DNA of 64,000 nucleotides from contig JABVXV010000027.1 of the NCBI GenBank assembly GCA_013365325.1, positions 310,001-374,000 on the forward strand. Reading direction: 5' to 3'. The first letter of the stretch is position 1. Each line of letters opens with the position of its first letter. Shown in pieces: positions 1 to 10,403 of this stretch. The notes below the pieces were generated by a model, which saw only the letters and a list, made by a program, of their open reading frames with translations, did not search any database and was not told the DNA's origin. Source of the DNA: Dipetalonema caudispina (Eukaryota > Nematoda > Chromadorea > Rhabditida > Onchocercidae). Both the position numbers and the translations under genes were made by a program.

Positions 1-221
1 TAAAAAGTTATACATTGTGTTTAAGTCTTATTATCTCACAAAATTCAATGTTATGATTTTCGTATGTATATGCATATATAATGCTGTGATAGGTCAAATC
101 GGGAAACAGGTAGTAAAGGTCATTCAGAAGTAGCATTACTAAACCCGGCGTACAATCTAGACAACATGAAAAACTGCGATAGAAGCCTGGACGATCTAAG
201 CAAGCTAATTTGTCATTGCAG
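1..221. other. Intron or upstream flank of the KH gene
   Basis: No coding exon can be supported here. The stretch ends in a TTGCAG acceptor immediately before the first recognisable KH-gene exon, so it is most simply read as an intron whose upstream exons lie outside the window. The antisense reading frame across it has no recognisable domain. Confidence 0.5.
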
Positions 222-1165
222 CTCGCCAAGGCATTAGCTGCAAAGACAGCGCTGATGGAACTGATTGAAAGTCATGTTGGGAAAATTCACAAATGGCCAA
301 CTCCGGTAACAATTTGCTGTGGCTCGCGTGTGTCACGATCAATTCCAGAAGTATTTTGTCGCACATGTATATTTCTTGTTATTACTTTGGATTTGAAATG
401 AATTCACAGACCAAATCCCTTTAATAATTTATGAATGCTTTCCAGTGTATGAATGTGAAGCTATGCTACGTAGTCCGACAAACAAGAGTTTGATTTTCAA
501 CGTACCTGCTTCTGAAGCTTCACGTCTAATTGGCACTCGAGGATTAAATAAGAAAAGAATCGAAGAGCGCACAAACTGCTTCATTTCGGTTTTGTATTTT
601 ATAAGAAAAAATTTCTTAAAACCTTGTTTAATATCAACTAACTCCTGATGAAGTTCTCTTCCTTTTTTACCATTGAATACTGAAGCTACAAAGAAAAGTG
701 AAATTAGTTGTGACACGTAATTAATGTATAATTTGCAGTTGCACACAGAGGCGAAGCATAACGGTAAATTTCCTGTAGAAATAATTGGTCAAAATATGAA
801 AGAATGTGAAGCTGCTCAGGCTTATATCCAAAATTTTCTGAAGGAAACACCCGGAATGAATAAAAACATGACTCGCACTAGTTTATCGAGTGCAATGCAA
901 CCACTTCAACACTTCAGTTCTGAATTGGAATTGTCACAACTTGTTGCGCCGTCTCCTACCTATAAGTTAAAGCAAGTAGTTGCTGTTTTTTCATGATTTG
1001 AGTGCAATTATTTGAATTATTACTATGGTATCGGTTAACTGAAGACATAAATCTTTCTACTTACCCAACTTTGTTGCTTTCTAGGCCGTTATGCAACATA
1101 AGTATAGAAAGTCCGATGCAGTGGCAACCATTACGAAAAGTAACATCGAGGAAAATTTTCAGTGA
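222..1165 (+). CDS. KH-domain RNA-binding protein, C-terminal part
   Basis: This is the 3' end of a gene whose start lies left of the window. Proposed exons are 222-366, 446-588, 739-975 and 1085-1165 (TGA). The second and third exons encode a KH-type RNA-binding fold. It has a hydrophobic strand, then RLIGTRG with the GxxG loop, a basic helix (LNKKRIEER), a short strand (NCFIS), a variable loop, a strand (FPVEIIG) and a final helix (ECEAAQAYIQNFL). KH domains bind single-stranded RNA, so a role in mRNA control is likely. The tail is Ser/Thr/Gln-rich and ends in a basic stretch. Junctions 588/739 and 975/1085 are exactly in phase. The donor of the first exon is less sure: the good-looking GTAACA at 306 is out of phase, whereas GTATAT at 367 fits. 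I do not recognise the specific orthologue. Confidence 0.7.
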
Positions 1166-1698
1166 CGACAAAATCTAATATAATTCTTGTAAATATTTCT
1201 TGTGCTTTGCGAAGAGTAGTTTGATAAGAATAAGGCATCAGTGATAAAAAATAAAATTAAAGTAAGAGGGAGTATTGCACCATGTCTGTTTTTGTTTTTT
1301 CACTTCTTTACTGAATAATCTTTTCTCGCTTGATTCGATACTGTGATTGCTTAGAGGGAATTTACTGTTTTTGTCGAAATATGTTATTTCTGTTATTTCA
1401 ATTATTTTTGAAACTAAAAATCATATGTGAATAGCTCTGCCTCTATTGTTAGATGTAATGTACAATGAGTAAATAAACATTTTTACCACGTTTCGTAATA
1501 TAATTACCACATAATAATGGCAATTCTAACAACTTTACTATTGTCAATTGATATTTGCATATTTTATGATGATATACCTTGAATTTAATGAATTAATATC
1601 AATGTTTTGGAGTGAAATATGATTTAAAATCGAATTTTAACTGCTTAGATTATTGTTTGCATTCTCATAACTAACGCGCGGCGTGGCCGAAAGGGGGG
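1166..1698. other. 3' UTR and intergenic spacer
   Basis: No gene is visible. AATAAA at 1250-1255, 85 bases after the KH-gene stop, is a reasonable polyadenylation signal, and another AATAAA lies near 1471. The last 30 bases before the next ATG are unusually G+C-rich (CGCGCGGCGTGG) for this window and may be a 5' UTR. Confidence 0.5.
1250..1255 (+). promoter_or_regulatory. Poly(A) signal of the KH gene
   Basis: A perfect AATAAA lies 85 bases downstream of the KH-gene TGA and is the first such hexamer in the 3' flank. Confidence 0.5.
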
Positions 1699-3791
1699 AT
1701 GACATCGCAGTATTTTAGTGCACCAGGTGGTGGCGGTGGTGCTGCACCGGGGACGGTATCTGCATACTTCGCAGCACCAGGAGCGAAACCCAGTGGTGGT
1801 AGTGGTGGTGGTGGTGGTGCAGGAGGTAGTGGTATAGGTGTTGGAGGTGCTGGTGCTGGTGGTACAATGTCTGCTTATTTCGCTGCACCAGGAGCTGCAG
1901 GAGGTGGGGGTGGATATGTTTCGGCGTACTTCTCACCAACTGTACCTGGAGGTATGGGAGGAGGAGGCGCACCCTCACCTGCAGGTAGTTTTTCTTGTCA
2001 AAACTCGAAAGCCCAGATTAAAATGCCAATATTTTTTGAGAAAGTCAAAAATGCTTGGGGAAATTCAAATTAAAATCACTGATTTACTGAATGTGTTCAG
2101 CTGAAGCAGAACAATTCTTAATAAAACAAATTTAAGAAATAAGTGATGTAGTGACATACGTAATATGAAATAACTGTTAATATGCCTGACACTAAGTGTC
2201 TAGTCTGAATTTTCGAAATTCAAAGAAATTTTAAAGATGACCTTCGGTTATATTGATAATCGAAATCATATAGATCATCACAGCATCAACACGATTCCAA
2301 ACTTTTTAATTAGTTGAAATCGTACCACTGCATTGAACCATTTAGGCAATATTGTATAAAAAAAAAATGAAATTTTGAAATGTAAAACTCTTTTTCTTTG
2401 CTGTATTGTCATGGTATCTGATACTGAAGTCATCTTACCAATAAGTAAATAAATAAGTGCATAATATGAATATGAGTGAAACTTCGACATGTATAATGTG
2501 GATCTTTTTGAACTAAAAACTGTTTAATGTTATTTTTACTTGAGAAAAATACTTAATTGTATGCTTATTATTTTATATAAATGTAAAAACCGAAGAAATC
2601 TTTGTTAAGATAATTGACAAATAGTAGCGACGCAAGTACACTTAATTTTCTAGTTGGTGCCATAGATCCGACGAAAACAGCGATTGGAGCTGTTGATCCG
2701 ACAAGGACTGCGATTGGAGTTGTTGATCCAACGAGAACTGCTATTGGTGCTGTGGATCCAACAAAAACTGCTATCGGTGCTGTAGATCCCACTCGAACTG
2801 CTATTGGGGCAGTGGATCCAACGAAAACTGCTATTGGCGCTGTTGATCCGACGAGAACTGCTATTGGCTTTGTTGATCCGACGAAAACTGCTATCGGTGC
2901 CGTAGATCCCACTCGAACTGCCATTGGCGCAGTGGATCCAACAAAAACTGCTATTGGTGCTGTTGATCCGACGAAAACTGCTATCGGTGCTGTGGATCCC
3001 ACACGAACTGCTATCGGTGCTGTGGATCCTACTAGAACTGCTATTGGTGTTGTAGATCCCACTAAAACAGCTATTGGTGCGGTAGACCCGACAAAAACTG
3101 CCATCGGATCTCCGATTGGAGATTTCACAAGAACAGCTATCGGAGCACCAGTTGACTTAACAAAGACTGCTATTGGAGCCGCGCCAGGTAATATATGCCA
3201 AAATAATTTAACATTAACTTGATTGTTTTGAAAGCTTTTAATAATTTAGAAATTCTATTCATAAAATTGAAATTCCATATCTATTTGAAATCACTGTTAA
3301 TAAGTATTCCAAGAAAAACGCATAAAGATTTCAGCAGCAACAGGTGGAGGGGGATACTCGCCAGCTGGAGGGGGATACTCGCCAACAGCACCAGGTGGAG
3401 GTGGAGCTACGTCCGCTTACTTTGGTGTTGGTGCAGGTTGTTATCTGTTACTTTTTTTTACTTAATTCTACAATTTTTTAAATCCCGTATTTTTTTGTCT
3501 TCCAATTTCAACACTTGGGCTTAAATCCTTAAAAATTCCAGTCCAAAAATTTCGAGTTTAAAAAATTTTAGATCAATGAAGCCTCCTACATTTACAGGTG
3601 GCGGTGGTGGTGGCTATACTTCCGCTTATTTCGGTGTTGGTGGTGGCGGTGGTGGTAAGCCAGCTGGTGGTGGTGGTGGTAGTGGTGGTGGCGGTGCTAC
3701 AAGCCCAGGTGTATCGGCATACTTTTCACCAACAGGCGGCGGAGCTGGCAGTACACCAGGAACGACTTCAGCCTATTTCTCTGTCCGATAG
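1699..3791 (+). CDS. Glycine-rich SAYF/decapeptide repeat protein, SSQ-like
   Basis: This is a complete four-exon gene (1699-1984, 2654-3187, 3335-3436, 3598-3791) encoding about 371 residues. All three introns are phase 1. Exons 1, 3 and 4 encode poly-glycine spacers punctuated by eight copies of S(A/Q)YF, in forms such as SAYFAAPG, SAYFGVG and SAYFSPT. Exon 2 is almost entirely a repeat of AVDPT(K/R)TAIG. No signal peptide or membrane segment is visible, so an intracellular structural role is likelier than secretion. From memory, glycine-rich proteins with SAYFGVGG blocks form the nematode sperm-specific SSQ family; I make that link with limited confidence and without an alignment. The start is the first ATG, placed directly before the first SQYF motif. 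Composition is biased by GGT/GGA codons. An alternative is a cuticle or eggshell structural protein. Confidence 0.75.
2654..3187 (+). repeat. 30-bp repeat array coding for AVDPT(K/R)TAIG
   Basis: Fifteen clear copies of a 30-base unit encode (A/V/F/I)VDPT(K/R)TAIG, followed by two degenerate copies (GDFTRTAIG and PVDLTKTAIG). Variation is mostly synonymous at third positions or a K/R exchange, which shows that the protein repeat is constrained while the DNA drifts. The array fills exon 2 of the SSQ-like gene and is in frame throughout. Confidence 0.95.
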
Positions 3792-4923
3792 AGTAATTAT
3801 CAAATGTCCACAATGGAACTTAGATTTGTATGTGCCGCATTGATATAGCTGTCATTCTAATCACAATCATATGATTATTCATCAGGAATTCGTGTCCAAA
3901 AAATGCTTCCGTCTTTCCTCATTTCGAACACTTCTCTAATCAAAATATTCACAACTCTTGTGTACAGAAGAACCGCATATATATATTATATATAAACACG
4001 ACAGATACGCTCATTCCCCACCAATACTGTGTATGGATAGTCTATGGAAAGAATAAAACGTCCTCAGTACTTTGTTGTTTGAATGGAAATTATCAAGACT
4101 ATCCAACCTACGGGTGTGAATAAAATACCTACCATTGATAGCAGTTAATATTCCTCTGAGCTTAGCTCACCATACCAATCGTCAAATCGAACGAAAATGA
4201 TTGCAGAAAGTTTGGTAATTCTTAGCACAAACCACAAAGATGACATACAATACAAAAAAAAAAAAAAAACCCCCAAACCACGCTATTCTAGTGCGTCACT
4301 AACTGCTTGGTGTGTTTTTGTCGAAAAAAGTAGTGAATCTAAAAATCCTGAAGAATTCTCCGAATAAGACTTGAAAGGGTGTGAAATCTTACAGGAGATG
4401 TATCCTTTCACCATCTTGAAAGTATCCTTCCAGACTTCCTTGAGAGCGACTTCGAAATACGTCAACGTAGTGACAAATGATTTTTACAAATCCCAAACTA
4501 CAAAATGTGTGAAGCTGCACTGCGAACAAAGTCAATAAATGTTTTATAGGAAATACGCATGAATATGAAAGCAGCCTGATAATGAGATTTCTTCATGAAA
4601 CGAGATTCTTTTTGAAATTAGGAACATGGTAGGATGCACAGGGAAAAAGCAAAATTAGAGAAGTGAGATGAGTATTCTACTCTAAAGTAAGAAGTTAGAT
4701 GAAAGTACCACTCACAGGGAGATTAATATGAGCATAATGAGATGCAAGTGAAGAGTTCATGTAAAAGACTTGAGTAAGTAGAAAATCTATACAGCAGTAA
4801 AAAATAAATTTTCATAACTATGGGTTAACAAAAAAAAAATGGAGTAATATGTAACAAGTTATGAAGGCATGGTATCAAATTGTGGCCATTTGTTAGATAT
4901 AAAAACCAGTGTCCGAAAAAACT
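3792..4923. other. Convergent intergenic region
   Basis: This lies between the SSQ-like stop and the UNG stop, two genes transcribed toward each other. It holds AATAAA at 4052-4057 (likely polyadenylation signal of the SSQ-like gene), a second AATAAA near 4118, an AT dinucleotide run near 3978-3993 and a 16-base A tract near 4255. No coding exon is supported. Confidence 0.6.
4052..4057 (+). promoter_or_regulatory. Poly(A) signal of the SSQ-like gene
   Basis: AATAAA lies 260 bases after the TAG at 3789-3791 and is the first perfect hexamer on the plus strand after this gene. Confidence 0.45.
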
Positions 4924-6690
4924 TCAGAACGCGCCCCAATCAATAGCTGGTCGTCCAAGTTTCATTAGTGCTTCATTGGTTCTCGAAAAACATTTGCAAC
5001 CGAAAAACATGCGTGCACTTAATGGAGATGGATGTGCAGTCTGGAAAAATTTTTGAATTCTACGATTATGTCTTCAAACTTTATCAATTTAAACATTTCA
5101 AAGAAATATGGTTGGAAAATAATCACCTTAATAACAATATGCTTTTTTTTGTCAATGATATATTCCTTCTTGTGAGCGAATCCCCCCCAAAGCAAAAAGA
5201 CGACTCCTTTACAATCACGTGAAATGATTCGAATTACTTCATCAGTGAACTTTTGCCATCCGATATGATTATGTGAGTTTGGTCGATGAGCTCTAGATAC
5301 TTTTACGATTAAATAACCAGAACTATTTGGTAAACAAATATAAAATCGTACAACAATATAAATGAAATTTACGTAATTTATCAGCAAGGATACTGAAACA
5401 GATTAGTTCAATCACTCACTGCAACGATTCATTTTGGCTGGATGCTTAACAGGCTTTACACAAATTTTCCAAACAGATGACTGCAGTATCAGATGTTAGA
5501 TCATTCCGTTCGATTCACCCATTAATTAACTTATCGACAGTTACAAAAAATTAAGAACTTACAAAAATCTGGCGCTATAATAGTATATTTGAATAGATAA
5601 GGGATTGCAGGCTTTAAACACTACATCACTGGTAATTAAGATTACTTACTCCACGGTTAGTGTAGCGTTCAACATAAAGACGCCCTGGCGAGCCCAAGAC
5701 TCGAGGCAACCATGGTCAGGAACTTTGAAATTTGGTATGTCCGTCTTTAGTTCCTTAAATATCGTAAATAACGCAAACACAATTAAAACTGAAGCAAAAA
5801 TATGAATTTCAAATGACTAACTTTGTAGATATTTATAAGTGAGGGTGGGAGCCTGACACCTTTGCAAACTGAGAAGCATAACCCATGTGCCTGAAATTCT
5901 ATTTAACTTGTATAGACTATTCTAAATGGACACTTAAATTCGAAATTATTGGGGAATTAATAAAATACCTGATTTTCGCCGTGATAGGGATCTTGACCTA
6001 TAAGTACAACGCGAATTTGTTGAAGCGGAGTGAGGTTAAAAGCGTTGAAAATTTGGTGTTGCGGAGGAAAAATCTTCACTCCCTGAAGACAGGCAGTTCA
6101 GAAGTAAAAGTGACTTTAAGAAAGGACGTAGATTGAAAAGGATTCTGGATCTAGTTTCCGTTTAACTTTTCAAACTTTTAAGTGAAAGAAGTAAAATTTG
6201 TCAATCGAAGATTACCTTTTCTTTTTCCGTCTGCAAAAACTTAACAATTTTATCCATGTATTCCTTCCGAAACTCAACCAGAAGCACTCTTCGCCATGCA
6301 ATATCTTCAACCAAACTTCTTAGATACTCTGTTGATCCTTGTGGCGCTGGCGTGACATCTTTTTTCTCTGATTCTGTATAATTTTTAGAAGTGCTGTTCA
6401 TTCTTAAAACCTTTTGGAGAAAATACCTATGATTTGCAGAAATATGGTCGCTTTATATAATGTTGTGAAAGCTGTCACGAAATGAGATTCAAATCAATGT
6501 TTATCTCATTACAATGCAAATAGCAACCAGATAACAAACCTAAAGTATCTTTCTTTTCAACAAAGGAAATCTTTGCTGCAGTTCCCTTTTCCACGGGAAT
6601 TTCATTTCGTTTGAGCCATGACATGAGATTACCGCATTTCGCTGACACTCCCGACGACGCTGCTTTAACGATAGAAGATGTTTTATTCAT
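4924..6690 (-). CDS. ung-1: Uracil-DNA glycosylase (family 1 UDG)
   Basis: UNG removes uracil from DNA to start base-excision repair. Seven minus-strand exons join in phase: 6690-6540, 6373-6216, 6082-5969, 5890-5822, 5753-5650, 5292-5127 and 5040-4924, giving about 292 residues. All family signatures are present: GQDPYHG with the catalytic Asp (about residue 134), GLCFSV with the uracil-stacking Phe (about 147), GVFMLN with the base-selective Asn (about 193), SHxxxGWxxFTD, VFLLWG, and HPSPLS with the catalytic His (about 257), ending FSRTNEAL...IDW. The first 50 residues are basic and poorly conserved, as usual for the N-terminal targeting region. The exon 1/2 junction is the least certain. 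It uses a TTATACAG acceptor inside a longer open frame, and an alternative start at 6401 would give a shorter product. The enzyme looks intact and active. Confidence 0.93.
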
Positions 6691-7439
6691 TGAAACGGTA
6701 TTCTTAATCAATTAAGGAGACAATAATTCATGAGTCAGTAACCTGTAAAAAGAGAATGATACCTGCAAAAAAGTGCAGCTAAACTGATCAGAAAGTGTCA
6801 TGATCAGGACTTCCCCAGGATACTAATCAACCGACGAGCACGAAATGCTTTTACTTCAAGAATGTGATTTCTGAGTATAATAAACATGTTAAATCTTTGA
6901 AGTAAACCAACACAAAGACATAATTCCCGTATATTGTACACCAACATTACATATGCATCAACAACAAAGAATGCTTGAATCTTTATGTTCCATGAATAAA
7001 CAAATTACGAAAGAGTTAAGGATCAAGATCGACCCGTCCTGAGTCAAAATTCTATCCTGAAACGAAAAAATCTAGTGAAACTTAGATTTGAATGCCCATC
7101 AAAAAATCCACAGTTCCAAAACCTTTCAGAACCGGAATTTAAATTTTTGGGTTTCACTGTTAAAGATAAAAGAAGATGAATGAAAGTCTTTCGTCAAAGT
7201 CACTGTCCCACATGAGAATAATAACAAAAGGATGTTACAGAATCTGCAAATCCGCCGAAAGCATCGCAAAATCAAAGTTAAAGTTTTCACCATTTGCTTT
7301 CGCTTATTTAAAAAAAAAACAACCGAATTTTATTTAATTTCTTCAAATAAATGCAAACAACAATACTGAATTAGACCCAATCACAAAAATTTCAGAAAAA
7401 TCCAATAAAACCGGTATTTGAAACCATTTAAAAAATATA
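6691..7439. other. Spacer between INO80E-like and UNG genes
   Basis: About 750 bases separate these two minus-strand genes. On the minus strand, AATAAA is read at 7334-7329 (about 105 bases after the INO80E-like stop). A TTTTTACAG acceptor ends at 6743, some 50 bases upstream of the UNG ATG, and could receive a spliced leader. No exon is supported. Confidence 0.5.
6743..6751 (-). promoter_or_regulatory. Candidate trans-splice acceptor upstream of UNG
   Basis: The minus strand reads TTTTTACAG here, a strong nematode acceptor. No matching donor or coding exon is evident upstream, and the first in-frame ATG of UNG follows about 50 bases later. This fits a spliced-leader site, by inference. Confidence 0.35.
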
Positions 7440-9803
7440 TCATCGAGGTGAAGTAAAAGCAGATGACGAGAACTGACCGCTTCGATTTTCTTCAAATACC
7501 GAATCTTCAGTAGTAGGGGCACCGATCACAGCTTCTTCTCTTTTGATATTCCGTTCTGACGAACAACATACTGGAACTGGGACAGTAGCACGCTGTTCTT
7601 TGCCGCTCACTTCCGAAGCAGAACAGACCGGAATACCAATACTGGTAGTCGCTTCTAAACTAATCAAAAATTTTCCAGCACTGAAAAAGTTTTGCTTTTT
7701 ATTAATACCAAAAAAAGTTCGAAGTTAAGAAGATATGATTTTTAATAAATGAGAACCTGTAGCTTGCACTGGTAGCCGCTGCTGTTCTGATAGTTGTTGC
7801 AACGGTTGCTTTTGCATCTGTTGTTGTTGCTGTTCTATTAATGAGATCTTTCCTGTATCAGAATCTATGCAATTGGTACTGTTTGTTCCTTTAGTTCTCG
7901 CATTCGTTGAACGACGTCTTGAAGCAGGAGGGCGAGATTTCCTGAAAACATGACAGTTAACAGATAGAAATTTAAAACCAAACCTAAAACAATTATTTTT
8001 ATTAAAGCGAAATTTATGTAATGAATGGAAAATGAAGAACTGCTCTTATCAAGATCCCGTTATTTCTTTACGAATTGGAGTTTTAAATCAATAACTGAAA
8101 CCAGAACAAATGAAATACTTTTTTCTGCCTCTGACACTTTTTTACAAGTGATTTAATGCTTCATAGTTACGCTCGATATTTCAGTTATAAGTTACAAACG
8201 GATTACTTTTTTGGTGGCGCCTTTTCCTCAACAGTTTTTACAGATGAGTCCGATTCATCTGACGAGTCACTCAGTTTCTCGTAGAGCAGCAGACGATCTA
8301 ATAAGAAATTTTTGTCCCGTGAGAGCTTCAACAACTTTCTCTGCAAGTTTCGTAGTTCTTCCTGATAACATTCGTTTTCCTGAAATAGTCCTCTTTTTAA
8401 TATACACTACCGTTATTCCTGACAAAAAAAAAAAAAACAAAAAAAGTAACAAATTCAGAGAAACAAAGTCGGCATCTCATTTTTGACATGTACTACACAA
8501 TGCATCCACCACACACTTCAAGGTTTTCTCCTTTAAAAGTAACTTCCAAAATAACATACAGATATCACAGCAATCTTATCCTTGATATGTTAAGCTGTAA
8601 TTCAGGGCTTGTCTCCATCCAGAAGTACTTACTTTAAGAACTTACATAGACGAGGAATTTGAACCGATGCTTCAGCTCCCTGTATTCTTCTTTCGCCGTT
8701 AGCGGTCGCTGCTGCACATCCTCCTCCTCCTCGTCGTCACCATCATCACGTTGTTGTGTAAAATGCTTTTTTAATTGTTTTTGCAATGGGAACTGTACAT
8801 ATCCATGCTGTGGTTGCATCTGTAACTGCTGCGATTGTTGTATCTGCTGCACTTGTACCTGCTGTTTCTGCTGAACGGTTTGTGGCTGATGAGGAAAATT
8901 TTGTTGTTGTTGTTGTTGTTGTTGCTGTGGTTGTTGCAGCACCTGAAACTGATGTTGCTGCAGTACTTGAGTTTGCTGACAATGTTGTTGCTGCAACATT
9001 TGCTGTTGCTGACAGTGCTGTTGCTGCTTTAGTTGAAGATTCTGATGCTGGCCTTGTTGATTTAATGTTGTTGGTTGTTTCAAGCATTTTTGTTGTTGTT
9101 GCTGCTGCTGCTGCTGCTGCTGATGTTGTTGTATGCGAGAAGACTGCAAAACATGCTGCTGACGAGCTTGCTGCAGCTGTAAAGTGTGATGCATTTGTTG
9201 TGATGAAGCATCGCACATGGTCGGCTGTTGCTGATGGATATTATCGTATTCTCCATCAAAACTCCTACTCGTCGTAGATCGAAGATGTTCTGGATGTGAG
9301 CCACAACCTGGTGTAAATGACACGGAATGTTGTCGCTGGAAATGAGGAACTGTAACAGCTGCATTAGAGGAGGTTTGCAAAGGAGAAGGTGCATTAACTC
9401 GTGTTGATGACAGCGGAGATGGATTCGATAAGGATTGTGGCGGACATGAAGCAGTGCCTCGCAATTGTACCGAACACTGACCTCCACTTGTCGACTGCAC
9501 AGAGAGTGGGGATGGAGAGGAAATTGCCGAAGAGTGAGTATGCTGTGCAGAGGGTGTTGTTCTTGAAGCTACAGGCGAGGGTGCGCAGTTCAGGGCACCT
9601 GTCACCTGTCCACTCGACATGTAGCAACTTTGGTTCTGAACTGATTGTTGTTGTCCAATTACATGACCAACAGAGGGTAGAGGTTGCTGAGTTGTCACTA
9701 GAAAGGTTAGTTGTTGTTGCTGAGCTGTTGCAGGAGTACCTTGATGACATCCTCCCAACGACCTATTGTCAGTCAGCTGTTGCTGCTGTTCAGACTCTAG
9801 CAT
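7440..9803 (-). CDS. INO80 complex subunit E-like protein with Q-rich N-terminus
   Basis: INO80E is an accessory subunit of the INO80 nucleosome remodeller in the nucleus. Exons are 9803-8646, 8379-8207, 7941-7757 and 7654-7440, about 576 residues. The diagnostic block spans the exon 1/2 junction at about residues 373-425: [14 protein letters not shown], then [20 protein letters not shown], then [14 protein letters not shown]. These match the conserved helical segment of animal INO80E. A Ser/Asp-rich patch ([10 protein letters not shown]) and a basic [14 protein letters not shown] tract follow. The animal subunit is normally about 240 residues. Here some 370 residues precede the domain, first Ser/Pro/Gln-rich and then strongly glutamine-rich (about 195-345), followed by an acidic run ([10 protein letters not shown]). 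The last junction is uncertain. The phase-correct acceptor (TTTAG before 7654) is weaker than an upstream TTTTTCAG before 7680 that would stop the protein within about six codons. Confidence 0.85.
8858..9206 (-). repeat. CAG/CAA tract coding for poly-glutamine
   Basis: CAA and CAG codons dominate this part of exon 1 of the INO80E-like gene. The purest runs are a CAA-rich run at 8903-8930 and a mixed CAG/CAA run at 9090-9130. Interruptions by His, Leu and Met codons are frequent, so it is a glutamine-rich low-complexity domain, not a pure microsatellite. Runs of this kind are prone to length variation. Confidence 0.9.
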
Positions 9804-10403
9804 AACACCTCAAAATATATTAACCATTATCGATCTTTGCGTATCATTCAACCTCAATTCAGGGATTACAATTTTACAATTTTAAACAACTACCAAAGTC
9901 GTTAATTCTAACAGATGCAAGCAAAATGAAAAAAAAAAAAAAAAACACAGGGTGAGAAACATGTTGACCCTATAAGCAATGCACACTTTATTTTCATCAT
10001 TAATAAATGAGATATGATAAGAGATTAGAAAAGTGAAGAATGTTTAAATGTAATGTGTGCATCTATCAAAGAGCAGAAACTCTAAAAAAAAAAAAAAAAA
10101 ATCTCACAAATTATTTCTCATAAGAATCAAAGAAACTTCCCAAATATTAGTCATGTATGAGTACAATACACCATTAAATACTTGGTAGAAGTAAACATAT
10201 GAATCAAATTTATTTCTTACTCAAACTCAATCAACAAAATTACAGAAAAAATGGAAATGAAATGCTGCTGCAGCTGCATACTTTACAGATATCTGTTATC
10301 AAACTCAGCCATGAAATACTACTGGTCTGGTTGTTACAAACCAAAAAGACTAATGAGCATTCGATGTAGTAAATTGAGGTTTCAACTTAAATTTGTCCAC
10401 CAA
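9804..10403. other. Intergenic, 5' flank of the INO80E-like gene
   Basis: I see no coding exon. Poly(A) runs of 17-18 bases occur near 9930 and 10084. The divergent promoters of the INO80E-like gene (minus) and RPB2 (plus) must lie somewhere between 9804 and 12090. Confidence 0.5.

Noticed and set aside
2568..3128. 186-codon open frame antisense to the decapeptide repeat
   Set aside because: It is a shadow: a 30-base period without stops in one frame is often open in others. The sense frame has splice sites, a start, and repeats conserved at the protein level.
5885..6136. 83-codon plus-strand frame over UNG exons
   Set aside because: It is the antisense of the GQDPYHG exon. The minus-strand reading is a definite UNG.
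8746..9277. Ala/Thr/Val-rich open frames overlapping the Q-rich exon on both strands
   Set aside because: They are other-frame readings of CAG/CAA codons. The Q frame runs directly into the conserved INO80E signature.
9394..9805. 118- and 134-codon open frames over the 5' half of INO80E exon 1
   Set aside because: They overlap the INO80E-like frame completely, lack domains, and end without sensible splice sites.
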